This document shows positions 8,035 through 15,419 of a DNA stretch of 18,080 bases, in pieces (position 1 is the stretch's first letter; each line of letters begins with the position of its first letter). The stretch is from Competibacteraceae bacterium UBA2792. Its GTDB lineage: Bacteria > Pseudomonadota > Gammaproteobacteria > Competibacterales > Competibacteraceae. A program made the translations under genes and the position numbers. The stretch spans positions 1-18,080 of the forward strand of contig DEHU01000159.1 in the NCBI GenBank assembly GCA_002352125.1, read 5' to 3'. The notes under the pieces were generated by a model. It was not told the origin of the DNA, searched no databases, and saw only the letters and a list, made by a program, of their open reading frames with translations.

Positions 8035-8409
8035 ATGAACAGAGCTTCTTCGAGTCGTGCCAGCGAGCGGCGTCGATCCCAGACGGCGCGAGTGGCCGGT
8101 CTGACCGCTCAAACGCTACGGCGACAGAATCAGGTCTTTCGGGGCACCGGCGGCGTCAGCGCGGAGAACCGGTCGCAAGGATTCGTCCCTGCCTTTCTGG
8201 ATACCCAAACCGGCCAAGTCTATCGGGCGTGCTTCGCCGATGGCCGGCCCGCGCCCATGCATTTGCTGGACGGGCTGCCGACCGCGCTGGTAATCGCGCG
8301 CGATGCTGGGGGGCGGGCGACCGCCATTCGGCCTTCCGTAATGGCTGGCTTCCTGCGGGACGACCGGTTCTATACCCGCGAACAGGCCGCCGCGCTAGTC
8401 CTGCACTGA
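8035..8409 (+). CDS. Conserved hypothetical protein (124 aa)
   Basis: The product has a basic, probably disordered N-terminus (1-30), then a compact region with FRGTGGVSAENRSQGF (35-50), PAFLDTQTGQVY and FADGRPAPMHLLDGLP (67-82), and a C-terminus RFYTREQAAALVLH. I recall this pattern from conserved proteobacterial hypotheticals that refer to a record's attributes and end with an RFYTREEAA-like motif, but no function is known to me. There is no signal peptide or membrane helix. The ATG start is preceded by GGGAG at seven bases. It is convergent with ovoA and separated from it by a 181-nt region with a hairpin. Confidence 0.75.
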   Translation: MNRASSSRASERRRSQTARVAGLTAQTLRRQNQVFRGTGGVSAENRSQGFVPAFLDTQTGQVYRACFADGRPAPMHLLDGLPTALVIARDAGGRATAIRPSVMAGFLRDDRFYTREQAAALVLH

Positions 8410-8440
8410 GAGATGTTTTTATATAGCCTCTAGCTTAAAC

Positions 8441-8474
8441 CTCCAATCCCTCTCCCACAGCGAGATGGGGGGCT
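8441..8474. repeat. Second copy-like C-rich repeat
   Basis: AATCCCTCTCCC at 8445-8456 followed by GAGATGGGGGG resembles the repeat inside pbpC and can partly fold on itself. It is here in its more usual position, between two convergent genes. It may be a decayed member of the same dispersed family. Confidence 0.4.
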
Positions 8475-8489
8475 GGTACAGTTTCTGAG

Positions 8490-8507
8490 CGTTCGCTTTT
8501 TCGAACG
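8490..8507. terminator. Candidate bidirectional hairpin between convergent genes
   Basis: A perfect 6-bp inverted repeat CGTTCG-CTTTTT-CGAACG lies between the convergent hypothetical gene (ends 8409) and ovoA (ends 8591). The T-run is in the loop rather than after the stem, so it is not a classical intrinsic terminator. Its position favours a role at transcript ends. Confidence 0.35.
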
Positions 8508-8590
8508 AGCGTTCATCGTTCCGACCGCCAAAACCGGATACCGATCCTGACGGTGCCGTCACGCCCCCGTACCCGATTCGCGAAGCGCGC

Positions 8591-11014
8591 TCATCCCTCC
8601 CGAATTCGCCGCCACAGCATCGCATGGGTCACGATGTACTGGCATTTGCGGGCGTGTTCACGGATGACCAGCGGCACGTCCGCTTCGCGCAACAGCTCGA
8701 AACCGTTCGCCGCGAGCAACTCGCTCAACGCCGTCGCACCGCGAACCGGTTCTCCATCTTGCTCATAGCCACCCAACCAGGCTTCCGGCGGCGCGAACTG
8801 TTCCAGCCAACTGTAAGGCGAGAAAATCGCTAGCAAACCACCCGGCTTCACCAGACCACGCGGGCCACCGAGCCGTCCCAGCAGCGCCTTGGGGCTGGGC
8901 AGGCGACAGAGCAGGTTCGCCAGCAGCACGGCGTCGAAATCCACCAACTCGGCCGGCAACGAGCAGGCATCGGCTTGCCGGAAGCTGACTCGGTTCCGAT
9001 CGATTGTTGGATCGACCATCGCGTTCAGCATCGCGCCCAGCTTGCCCTCGTCCTTGCGGACATAGCGCAATTCGCCGTCGCGGCGCAAGGCATCGGCGGC
9101 GGCGATGAAGGTGCGACTGAGATCGACACCCAGCACCTCCTGGTATCCGCGTGCCAGTTCGAAGCTCGCTCGGCCTACCGCGCAGCCGATATCCAATGCC
9201 TTGCCGGTCGGAGTCCCATAATCTCGGGCAGCGTCGAGCAGCCAGCGGGCGCAACGGACCGGAAATTCGACCGCATCGCGCGGCCCGAAAGCGTAGGGCA
9301 TCTGCTCCTCGGCCGCGCCGTAGTGCAACAGCAGGTACTCGTTCAAGATTTGCGGGTCTTCGTACACCTGGCTCGACGAGTCGGCTCGATCCAGCCGCAC
9401 CGCGCCGCCGTCGCCCTCGCTCCGTACCAGCCGGAACCCGGCGTGCTGGAAAAAATGCGGGCGGAAGTGAAAGCGCGACCAGATGCTCGCTTCGTCGCCG
9501 GTGGATATCCAGGAACCACCCAAAATCATCTGGTGCTGGCCGTCGTAGCAAGGCGTGCTGAAATCGTCGTAATAGGGATGCACCTTGGCGCCGGGCAGCG
9601 GGTTGAAATGATCTTCCAACCACTGCCAGACGTTGCCGAACACGTCGTGGAAACCGATCTCGGTTGGTTGGCCGGCATCGACCGGCCTGGAAGAACCGTG
9701 GGCGAGGTTGAGATTCCAGCCGCATTCGCGTGCCAACGCGACACCGTCGAATTGCATAACGGGATCGGATTCGACACCGGCCGATGCTGCCGCGCGTTGG
9801 CGAGCGCCGCGAAACGCCTGATGCTCGGCCTCGCTGGGCAGCCGATAGGGTGCGTTTTCCCGCTCGGTACGCCAAGCGCAATAGGCTTTAGCTTCGTGGT
9901 AGTTGACCTCGACCGGCCAATCCCAAGGCATGTCGATCACTTCGAACAAGGTCCGCAACTTGTAGCGATGCAGACCGGCTGGACCGTCCAGTACCCAGAA
10001 CGTCGGCCATTTGAGGTTGCGGAAGGAACGCCACGCCCAGCCGGTTTCCGACCAGTAGCGCTGCTCGCGATAACCGCCAGCGGTCACGAAGGCGTGGAAT
10101 TCGCCGTTGCTGATCAGGTAGCGACTAGCCTGGAGCGACTGGATGGCGGTTTCGCGCCGACCGTATTCGTTGTCCCAGCCGTATGAAGGCCAGCCGAACG
10201 GTTTGCCGAGCACAACCGGTTGGCCGGGTACGTCGATCAGGTCGTTGGCCGGGCAGTCCCACCCGATGCGGGGGGGAAGGCTCGCCGACGGCCGGCCGGC
10301 CGTCGGATGCAGCGCCGGCCATTCGGCGGGACGCTGGACCAGCGCCAGCGGCAATTCGTGGATCAGCACCGAGGAGGTTTCCAGGTGAATCCGCTCGTGC
10401 TCGAACCCCATGAACAATGCCCACAGCGGATGGTTCTGGGCGATGGGCGCGTGACCGGGCGTCAAATCGGGATGCGTTTCGATCACTTGCCGTACCGTCC
10501 GATATACCTGCTGACGGTAGGCATGCACTTCCTGGATGCTTGGCCAGAGCATCTCGTTCTTGGACATGTCGTCCCAGCGCATCTCGTCCACGCCGGTCTC
10601 GAACAACTGCTCGAAATAGGGGTCGAGCGGCTTTTCGATCAGGCCGGCCACCCGCAGCTTGTTGACGTACAGTGCTGGCGGATGGCCGAAATAGAAGATC
10701 ATCGGATGGCGCAGGTGATGATAGGGAGGGCGGAAAAACGCTTCCTCGCCCTTGAGTCCCGAAAACAGCACCTCGGTCAGCGTCCAGGTATTGTCGAAAT
10801 AATCCAACACCTGCTGGCGGGTGCAGGTTGCCAGATTCGGTAGCGGCAGCGAGGTCAGCACGCCATCCGGTTGCAAGCCGGGGCAAGCCTGCGGCGGTTT
10901 GCCCGTCCACCACCAGGCGGAGCGGAGGCCGGTGAGTGCGGCATCCAGCTCATGGCGCAGGTTTTTGCGCCAGGGTTCGACTGCGTGATCCGGGGTCGCG
11001 GTCGCAAATGGCAT
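8591..11014 (-). CDS. ovoA: 5-histidylcysteine sulfoxide synthase / 4-mercaptohistidine N1-methyltransferase
   Basis: An 807-residue bifunctional ovothiol A synthesis enzyme. The N-terminal DinB-like part holds the non-haem iron site, with HERIHLE (His206, His210, Glu212; the HX3HXE motif) and a likely third ligand in IFYFGHPPALY (His111). The middle FGE-sulfatase-like fold runs from about 265 to 535 and contains FGNVWQW (459-465), GGSW and HAGFRLVRS. The C-terminal domain (about 560-800) is a SAM-dependent methyltransferase with motif I ALDIGCAVGRASFELA. Oxygen, cysteine and histidine are joined to 5-histidylcysteine sulfoxide, and the released 5-thiohistidine is then methylated. The chosen ATG at 11014 has AGGAG ten bases upstream; a farther upstream ATG at 11059 lacks this and adds residues unlike the family. 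It appears to be a single-gene unit. The separate lyase OvoB is not next to it. Confidence 0.95.
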   Translation of the reverse strand: MPFATATPDHAVEPWRKNLRHELDAALTGLRSAWWWTGKPPQACPGLQPDGVLTSLPLPNLATCTRQQVLDYFDNTWTLTEVLFSGLKGEEAFFRPPYHHLRHPMIFYFGHPPALYVNKLRVAGLIEKPLDPYFEQLFETGVDEMRWDDMSKNEMLWPSIQEVHAYRQQVYRTVRQVIETHPDLTPGHAPIAQNHPLWALFMGFEHERIHLETSSVLIHELPLALVQRPAEWPALHPTAGRPSASLPPRIGWDCPANDLIDVPGQPVVLGKPFGWPSYGWDNEYGRRETAIQSLQASRYLISNGEFHAFVTAGGYREQRYWSETGWAWRSFRNLKWPTFWVLDGPAGLHRYKLRTLFEVIDMPWDWPVEVNYHEAKAYCAWRTERENAPYRLPSEAEHQAFRGARQRAAASAGVESDPVMQFDGVALARECGWNLNLAHGSSRPVDAGQPTEIGFHDVFGNVWQWLEDHFNPLPGAKVHPYYDDFSTPCYDGQHQMILGGSWISTGDEASIWSRFHFRPHFFQHAGFRLVRSEGDGGAVRLDRADSSSQVYEDPQILNEYLLLHYGAAEEQMPYAFGPRDAVEFPVRCARWLLDAARDYGTPTGKALDIGCAVGRASFELARGYQEVLGVDLSRTFIAAADALRRDGELRYVRKDEGKLGAMLNAMVDPTIDRNRVSFRQADACSLPAELVDFDAVLLANLLCRLPSPKALLGRLGGPRGLVKPGGLLAIFSPYSWLEQFAPPEAWLGGYEQDGEPVRGATALSELLAANGFELLREADVPLVIREHARKCQYIVTHAMLWRRIREG

Positions 11015-11459
11015 GATCTGATATCTCCTGGTTGGTCCGACGAAGCGAGTCGTCGGCAAGCTTTTCGGGCACGGGAGTTTTGATCGATTTCAATCTACCG
11101 AAATCCGAGCGGATCGAATAGGGGAACTTGCCGCCGGCGCCTCCATTCCGAAAATAAATATTTTTAAGATATTGATATTTATGTAAATAAACTTTGCTGT
11201 ATGACATTTGTTATTCGATTTGTTGACAAAGTATTTTTTACTAGTCTTATCAATCTGTTACAAATAAGTTCATTAAAATTTTTTTTATTATATTTTTCAT
11301 GTGTTTAAAATAAAAAACTGAAATTTTTTCAGCGTTGGGCTGGACATTCGAATGGAAAAGCGTGGTACGCTTTGTTCGTGACGTTTTTTCCAGTTCGGGA
11401 TGCCCCCGCTCTCCGATGCGATTTGGGGGTCTCCACGACCCAACCGAAGAGGTTCTCTC
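11015..11459. other. AT-rich intergenic region between ovoA and rlpA-like gene
   Basis: About 445 nt separate the divergent ovoA and RlpA-like genes. From about 11145 to 11335 the base composition drops sharply to AT-rich with long T and A runs, unlike the GC-rich genes around it. Near the right end AAAGCG-TGGTA-CGCTTT (11357-11373) forms a perfect 6-bp hairpin. I see no gene in it. Promoters for both neighbours must lie here, and the AT richness may make it a target of nucleoid proteins. Confidence 0.7.
11223..11250 (+). promoter_or_regulatory. Candidate sigma70 promoter upstream of rlpA-like gene
   Basis: A perfect -35 hexamer TTGACA (11223-11228) is followed after 16 nt by TCTTAT (11245-11250), four of six matches to the -10 consensus. 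The flanks are AT-rich. It points to the RlpA-like gene but lies about 210 nt before its start, so another promoter closer in is possible. Confidence 0.25.
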
Positions 11460-11867
11460 GTGAACGAACGCCAACGACGCCATATTTTGCCGTGCTGGTC
11501 TCGTCGGGTACCCGCCGGCATTTTGTCCATCGTTTTGCCGCTCGCTCTCGCCGCCGCTTTTCCACTCCAAACGGAGGCACGCGGTACTCAGGTAGGCCAA
11601 GCGTCCTGGTACGGACCTGGCTTTCATGGCAAGAAGACCGCAAGCGGTACCCGTTTCAACCAACACGCACTTACCGCCGCTCACCGAAACCTACCGCTCG
11701 GAACCCGAGCCAAGGTAACCAATCTCAGGAACGGCAAGACGGTTCTGGTGACGATCAATGACCGGGGACCGTTCCGCAAGGGCCGGATCATCGATCTTTC
11801 CCGCGCTGCCGCGCAGCAACTGGCGATAGGTGGCCTTGCTCACGTCCGCGTCGAGGCGATACCGTAA
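11460..11867 (+). CDS. Short RlpA-like double-psi beta-barrel exported protein
   Basis: A 135-residue exported protein of the RlpA (septal ring lytic transglycosylase-like) family. Residues 1-40 form a Sec signal peptide with [20 protein letters not shown] and a likely cleavage after TEA; no lipobox is present. The rest is one double-psi beta-barrel domain: [18 protein letters not shown] (46-63), [22 protein letters not shown] (71-92), INDRGPF (99-105) and [11 protein letters not shown] (108-118). The start is GTG 11460 with AAGAGG seven bases upstream. There is no SPOR domain. The Asp in INDRGP (101) is kept, but the position that is usually Glu in the ASGExF motif is Thr64, so lytic activity is doubtful. 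It may act as a wall-binding protein. Confidence 0.88.
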   Translation: MNERQRRHILPCWSRRVPAGILSIVLPLALAAAFPLQTEARGTQVGQASWYGPGFHGKKTASGTRFNQHALTAAHRNLPLGTRAKVTNLRNGKTVLVTINDRGPFRKGRIIDLSRAAAQQLAIGGLAHVRVEAIP

Positions 11868-11952
11868 CCCCGACGCGATGCAAGTTCCTGCTGGCTTCCG
11901 GCCGGTTTTTCGGTCCTGGCGTCGATAGCTGATGGCCCATTACCTACGAAAA

Positions 11953-12366
11953 TCACGCATACCGCCGTCCGCCCGGCTGCTCCTGTCTTTGAAGGAGGGA
12001 ATGCAACCCTTCTCCTTGAAGGATGTGGATCAATTCGGATCGAGTGGCAGGTCGCGATCTTAGGTGAATCCCGTTCTCGACTCGAACGATTACCCAGCTA
12101 TCGACCCTTTCCTCTTCGACGATAATGCAGTTGTTATCATCGCCTCCCGTCCTGGGGTACACCGTGTACTGGCGGAAGGTATGTCCCGCGCGATCCGCCG
12201 TGCGTCGCCGAACGCGGCTCGGATGCGTGTGACTCACCTCGTCAAGTATTTCGTCGAGTCCGGTACCGTTGTGGATCCAAGCGATCAGTTGCTGTACGGC
12301 CACCCCGATCCCGATTAGCGCGGCAATGATGCCGACGATAGCGCCAACAAGTGCAAGCGGTCCCAT
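11953..12366 (-). CDS. Hypothetical membrane protein (137 aa)
   Basis: The start is firmly placed: AGGAG lies seven bases before ATG 12366. Residues 4-31 form a long hydrophobic helix (LALVGAIVGIIAALIGIGVA), which should anchor the protein in the inner membrane. The rest is polar and contains a basic RVRRRTADR segment, an acidic patch IIVEEERVD and a hydrophobic VIVRVENGIHL stretch. I know no family for it. It is convergent with the RlpA-like gene (85-nt gap) and read toward it. It is likely real because of the strong ribosome binding site and the anchor. Confidence 0.6.
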   Translation of the reverse strand: MGPLALVGAIVGIIAALIGIGVAVQQLIAWIHNGTGLDEILDEVSHTHPSRVRRRTADRAGHTFRQYTVYPRTGGDDNNCIIVEEERVDSWVIVRVENGIHLRSRPATRSELIHILQGEGLHSLLQRQEQPGGRRYA

Positions 12367-12837
12367 GATCGTTCTCCTGTGCTGCGTTCTCGCGCGGCCA
12401 TGACGACGGTCGCCTTCGGCAATCCGGCTGTCCTGAGATTAGTCAGGATCCGCGACTTTCCGTCCTTGTTTTACGACAAGTTTGGCTTTGGAGTGCAAAT
12501 AAATATAACATAATAATAACATTAAATAAAGTATGAATATAAAAAGAGTCATACTGTGATAATTATGTGTAATTTTTTATCCTAAAAATAAATAAAAAAC
12601 GCCTCACAATCGGACCGTAGAGGAATGCGTAAATGATTTGGTATGGGGAGTTGAGCTGGGCAGCGATTTGCTGGAAGTCTTCGCGTTACCCTATTTTGGG
12701 AGCGGGATTCTCGCGCCCATCTCGGCCAAATAAAGCAGGCGGGGGTGAGGGCGAAGATGGCCATCGAACCGGCTCGGAAGCCGTACCATTTTCCGTTGGC
12801 GATGGCATAATCTTTTGGAGCCTATCCGGGACAAGCC
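12367..12837. other. Intergenic region with second AT-rich island
   Basis: This 471-nt stretch lies between the divergent membrane-protein and 39-aa peptide genes. From about 12495 to 12605 it is AT-rich, like the island near 11145-11335. A perfect 7-bp inverted repeat AGTATGA (12530-12536) and TCATACT (12549-12555) has a 12-nt loop. TCCTGA-GATTAG-TCAGGA (12431-12448) is a second, 6-bp one. Between about 12620 and 12733 a short plus-strand frame reads EECVNDLVWGVELGSDLLEV and ends in a stop, which might be a remnant. I recognise no complete gene. Confidence 0.6.
12803..12811 (+). promoter_or_regulatory. Candidate extended -10 promoter for the 39-aa peptide
   Basis: TGGCATAAT fits an extended -10 element (TGn plus CATAAT, five of six matches). 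It ends 26 nt before the peptide's start codon, giving a plausible short leader. No good -35 is visible, which is common for extended -10 promoters. Confidence 0.35.
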
Positions 12838-12957
12838 ATGAAATACCTCGTCCTTGCCGTGCTCCTGGCTATCGTGGCGGGTGCGGCTATCTACCACTTC
12901 AATCACGATGGCCGCCCGCCGCCGCCCGAACAGCGCTCGGGCTGGACGCAGCGCTAA
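12838..12957 (+). CDS. 39-residue single-span membrane peptide
   Basis: An ATG at 12838 opens a 39-codon frame whose product begins MKYLVLAVLLAIVAGAAIYH. A clean hydrophobic segment at residues 3-19 is followed by a short polar tail with four prolines (27-30) and WTQR at the end. This looks like a small inner-membrane protein or a signal-anchor peptide. The upstream CCGGGACAAGCC gives a modest ribosome binding site, and an extended -10 motif lies just upstream. Immediately after the stop there is a strong hairpin, then the cupin gene in a different frame. No known family is recognised. Confidence 0.55.
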   Translation: MKYLVLAVLLAIVAGAAIYHFNHDGRPPPPEQRSGWTQR

Positions 12958-12959
12958 GC

Positions 12960-13000
12960 CCGAACGTCTCGCCGCGCTATCCGTGCAGCGAGACGTTCGG
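12960..13000 (+). promoter_or_regulatory. Perfect 13-bp hairpin before the cupin start
   Basis: CCGAACGTCTCGC (12960-12972) pairs perfectly with GCGAGACGTTCGG (12988-13000) across a 15-nt loop. It begins just after the 39-aa peptide's stop and ends four bases before the cupin ATG at 13005. No T-run follows, so a simple intrinsic terminator is unlikely. The only purine-rich tract that could be the cupin's ribosome binding site (GCGAGA) sits in the 3' arm and would be hidden. It could be an attenuator, an operator or a translation control hairpin. Confidence 0.5.
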
Positions 13001-13004
13001 CGGT

Positions 13005-13361
13005 ATGAACCGAGACCGTACCATCATGTTCGATCCACACCGAGACGACGGCTATCGGGAGCTACTGCCCGGCATCCGCCAAAAGACGAGGGTCTTCGGC
13101 AAGAAAACCCTCATGGCCCAGTTCACGCTGGCCCAAGACAGCGTCCTGCCGGTTCACGCCCATCCCTACGAACAGACGGGCTATCTGGTCAGCGGGCACC
13201 TTCGGCTGCGGATCGGCGACCGGGAGTTCGACGCCCACACCGGCGATGCCTGGTGCATACCCGCTGACGTTGAGCACGGTGCGCAAGCCGTGGAGGATTC
13301 CGTGGCCGTCGAAGCGTTCGCGCCGGTGCGGGAAGATTATCTGCCTGGGGCCGACGGCTGA
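13005..13361 (+). CDS. Small cupin-domain protein
   Basis: A 118-residue single-domain cupin. Motif 1 includes HAHPYEQTGYLVSG (51-64), with likely metal ligands His51, His53 and Glu56 or Gln57. Motif 2 is GDAWCIPADVEHG (80-92) with His91. It has no signal peptide. Such cupins (pectin degradation/DUF-like cupin_2 group) bind a metal and may be isomerases, dioxygenases or sensors; the role is unknown. The frame is open much farther upstream to 12633, but that part overlaps the 39-aa peptide and does not look like protein. ATG 13005 is the best start, with ATG 13026 as the alternative. Neither has a strong exposed ribosome binding site. Confidence 0.8.
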   Translation: MNRDRTIMFDPHRDDGYRELLPGIRQKTRVFGKKTLMAQFTLAQDSVLPVHAHPYEQTGYLVSGHLRLRIGDREFDAHTGDAWCIPADVEHGAQAVEDSVAVEAFAPVREDYLPGADG

Positions 13362-13380
13362 AAGGGAGAAGAACGTCGGC

Positions 13381-13392
13381 GTCCGGCCGGAC
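13381..13392. other. Palindrome in cupin-peroxidase intergenic stretch
   Basis: GTCCGGCCGGAC is a perfect 12-bp palindrome just after the cupin gene, followed by ATTTT. As RNA it would have only a 4-bp stem, so it is a weak terminator candidate. The rest of the 178-nt gap to the convergent peroxidase gene shows nothing else clear except CCGAA-GT-TTCGG near 13457-13468. Confidence 0.25.
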
Positions 13393-13539
13393 ATTTTCGC
13401 ACCGAGGAACGAAACGGACGCCCGTCGCCGGGATAGGCTGCCATCGCGACTGCGGGCCCCGAAGTTTCGGCACCGTCGCTCGCTTTCCCCGCCAAAAACG
13501 GGAAGCTCGGATGGATTACGGCGCTCGGGGCCACCGAAC

Positions 13540-14601
13540 TCAGTTATCGGTCAGCAAATCGCCGGGGGTCGGCGGCAATCGAGGCATGGTTTGCTGCGGG
13601 AACTGGCCGTCCAACGCGCCCAGGAAGGCGACGATGTCCTCGATTTCCTTCTCGCTCAAGTCCTTGTTCAATTGGGCCTTGCCCATCACCCGTACCGCTT
13701 CGTCCAGGCTCTTGACCGAGCCGTTGTGGAAATACGGCGCGGTATAAGTCAGGTTTCGCAATGTTTGCACCCGCCACAGATACTTATCCGTATCCTTTTG
13801 GGTGACGACGTGGCGGCCCGTATCCTCCATCAGTTTGTACTGGGTGTCGTACTGGCTGCCGGGGAAAATGGGGAATTTCATGAAAAAGCCCTGTCCCGCC
13901 GGCATGTTCGCCGAACCGTTGAAGGCCGGGCCGGAATGGCAGGCGGTACAGCCGGCCTTGGCGAAGGTTTCCAGGCCCCGCACCTGCTGCTCGGTCATGG
14001 CGGTCTTGTCGCCTTTGGCGTAGCGGTCGTAGGGGCTGTTTGGCGTAATCAGGGTTCGCTCGTAGGCGGCGATGGCCTCGGCGGCGTTGTCCATGGTCAC
14101 GACCTCGCCCTTGCCGAATGCCGCTTCGAAGTGAGGTCGGTAGCCGGGAATCTTCTGGATGCGGCCGATGGTGGCGTCCAAATCCTTCATGCCCATTTCG
14201 ATGGGATTGGTCGGCGGACCCTTGGCTTGTTCCTCCAGCGAGGCAGCGCGACCGTCCCAAAACTGTGCCGAGTTGAACGCCGCGTTCCAAACGGTCGGTG
14301 CGTTGCGGCCACCAACTTGGCCGTGCACGCCAATGGAAGTAGGCCGGTGATCGTCGCCGCCTTCCATGACGTTGTGGCAGGAGAAGCACGATATTGTACC
14401 GGTCGAAGAAAAGCGGGTGTCGAAATACAGCATCTTGCCGAGCATCACTTTGGCTTCGGTGGTCGGGTTGTCGGTGGGCGCTGGCGCTTTATCCGGAAGC
14501 GCTTGCCATTGGCTTTCTGCTGCCAACACCGCGTTCGCCAGGACGGCTACGCCGCAGAAGAAAATAATCCCGAATAAAGAGATCGTCGGTTTACGTGCCA
14601 T
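13540..14601 (-). CDS. Di-haem cytochrome c peroxidase (CcpA/MauG family)
   Basis: A 353-residue periplasmic protein with a Sec signal peptide (1-28, ending VLA-AES). Two haem c attachment sites are present: CFSCH (72-76) and CTACH (218-222). The family patterns RNAPTVWNAAFNSAQFWDGRA (99-119), AFNGS, and TAPYFHNGSVKSLDEAV (287-303) are all kept. It should reduce hydrogen peroxide to water with electrons from a small cytochrome c or azurin. The ATG at 14601 has AAGGGG seven bases upstream; an adjacent TTG would add only one residue. It is read on the same strand as, and downstream of, the queuosine cluster, 168 nt after queE, probably from its own promoter. A MauG-like oxidase role is possible but there is no methylamine gene nearby. 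Confidence 0.93.
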   Translation of the reverse strand: MARKPTISLFGIIFFCGVAVLANAVLAAESQWQALPDKAPAPTDNPTTEAKVMLGKMLYFDTRFSSTGTISCFSCHNVMEGGDDHRPTSIGVHGQVGGRNAPTVWNAAFNSAQFWDGRAASLEEQAKGPPTNPIEMGMKDLDATIGRIQKIPGYRPHFEAAFGKGEVVTMDNAAEAIAAYERTLITPNSPYDRYAKGDKTAMTEQQVRGLETFAKAGCTACHSGPAFNGSANMPAGQGFFMKFPIFPGSQYDTQYKLMEDTGRHVVTQKDTDKYLWRVQTLRNLTYTAPYFHNGSVKSLDEAVRVMGKAQLNKDLSEKEIEDIVAFLGALDGQFPQQTMPRLPPTPGDLLTDN

Positions 14602-14632
14602 CAAATTTCCCCTTTTATTTTATGTAAAATTC

Positions 14633-14662
14633 AGTTTACTCCTTGCGTTCTGGTCAGTTCAA
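14633..14662 (-). promoter_or_regulatory. Candidate promoter for the peroxidase gene
   Basis: On the minus strand TTGAAC (14662-14657) is followed after 18 nt by TAAACT (14638-14633), four of six matches at each hexamer to sigma70 consensus. It lies 32 nt before the peroxidase start, inside an AT-richer part of the 168-nt gap after queE. Moderate similarity only. Confidence 0.3.
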
Positions 14663-14769
14663 GCCAAGTTAAAGGCGATGTCGTGCAGCCGGGCGGCTGG
14701 CTACCGATGCTTCGAGTTTTCGGCGTTGAAGAGGTTTTGCGCTGGGCCAGCCCGGCGTTTGCATCCCGC

Positions 14770-15417
14770 TTAGGGAATTCCCAGCAACTTATGGGTTTGC
14801 AGGCTCAATCGCCACTGTGGGTGAGCCAAGCAATAGGCGATAGCAGCCCGAACATGAGTCTCCCGCCCAGGTCCATCCAGCGGTTGTAGGAAGAAGTGCC
14901 GGAACGCTAAATCCACGAAGCGTTCCGGCTGTGCCTCGGGTTCCAACTGCGGATAAACCAGTTTCAGCTCGTCGCCTCGGCTGAGCCGCAGCGGCGCGTT
15001 TGCCTTGGGGCTGACGCAAATCCAATCGAGGCCGGGCGGAGCCGGCAACGTGCCGTTGGTCTCTACCGCCACCTCGAAACCTTGCGCATGCAGGGCGGCA
15101 ATCAGCGATTCGTCCAGTTGCAGCAGCGGCTCGCCGCCGGTGCAAACCACGTAGGGGCGGGCTTTCGGTGGCGCTGGGATGGGCCACCGGGCGGCAATAG
15201 CGGCGGCCAACGCCTCGGGGGTGGCGTACTTGCCACCTCCTGCTCCATCGATCCCCACGAAATCGGTGTCGCAGAACCGGCATGTGGCGTTGGCTCGGTC
15301 CGCCTCTCGGCCGCTCCACAGGTTGCAGCCGGCGAAACGGCAAAACACGGCTGGCCGGCCGCTGCGGGCGCCTTCGCCCTGCAGGGTGTAAAATAATTCT
15401 TTGACCGAATAGGCCAT
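14770..15417 (-). CDS. queE: 7-carboxy-7-deazaguanine synthase (radical SAM)
   Basis: A 215-residue radical SAM enzyme that converts 6-carboxytetrahydropterin to 7-carboxy-7-deazaguanine in preQ0 synthesis. The iron-sulfur cluster motif is the enlarged CX14CX2C (Cys31, Cys46, Cys49) known from proteobacterial QueE. The SAM-binding CTGGEP (92-97) and VETNGT (118-123) are present, and LQTHK lies near the C-terminus (207-211). The ATG at 15417 begins two bases after the queD stop with AGGGTGAGC before it, so it is translated as part of the same operon. It is the last gene of the cluster. Confidence 0.95.
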   Translation of the reverse strand: MAYSVKELFYTLQGEGARSGRPAVFCRFAGCNLWSGREADRANATCRFCDTDFVGIDGAGGGKYATPEALAAAIAARWPIPAPPKARPYVVCTGGEPLLQLDESLIAALHAQGFEVAVETNGTLPAPPGLDWICVSPKANAPLRLSRGDELKLVYPQLEPEAQPERFVDLAFRHFFLQPLDGPGRETHVRAAIAYCLAHPQWRLSLQTHKLLGIP

Positions 15418-15419
15418 GC

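Noticed and set aside
8975..10186. Long plus-strand open frame (403 codons) opposite ovoA
   Set aside because: It is antisense to a well-conserved enzyme, has no recognisable domain, and long shadow frames are expected in GC-rich genes.
11015..11059. Upstream ATG start for ovoA
   Set aside because: ATG 11014 has AGGAG at a good distance, and the extra 15 residues would lie over that ribosome binding site.
12582..12764. 60-codon minus-strand frame in the AT-rich gap
   Set aside because: It has no ribosome binding site and no recognisable protein pattern; the end lies in low-complexity AT sequence.
12633..13004. In-frame upstream extension of the cupin to a 242-residue protein
   Set aside because: The extra 124 residues have no protein-like pattern, overlap the 39-aa peptide gene and the hairpin, and the cupin fold is complete without them.
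13246..14577. 443-codon plus-strand open frame opposite the peroxidase
   Set aside because: It begins inside the cupin gene in another frame and runs antisense through the haem peroxidase; there is no domain or ribosome binding site.
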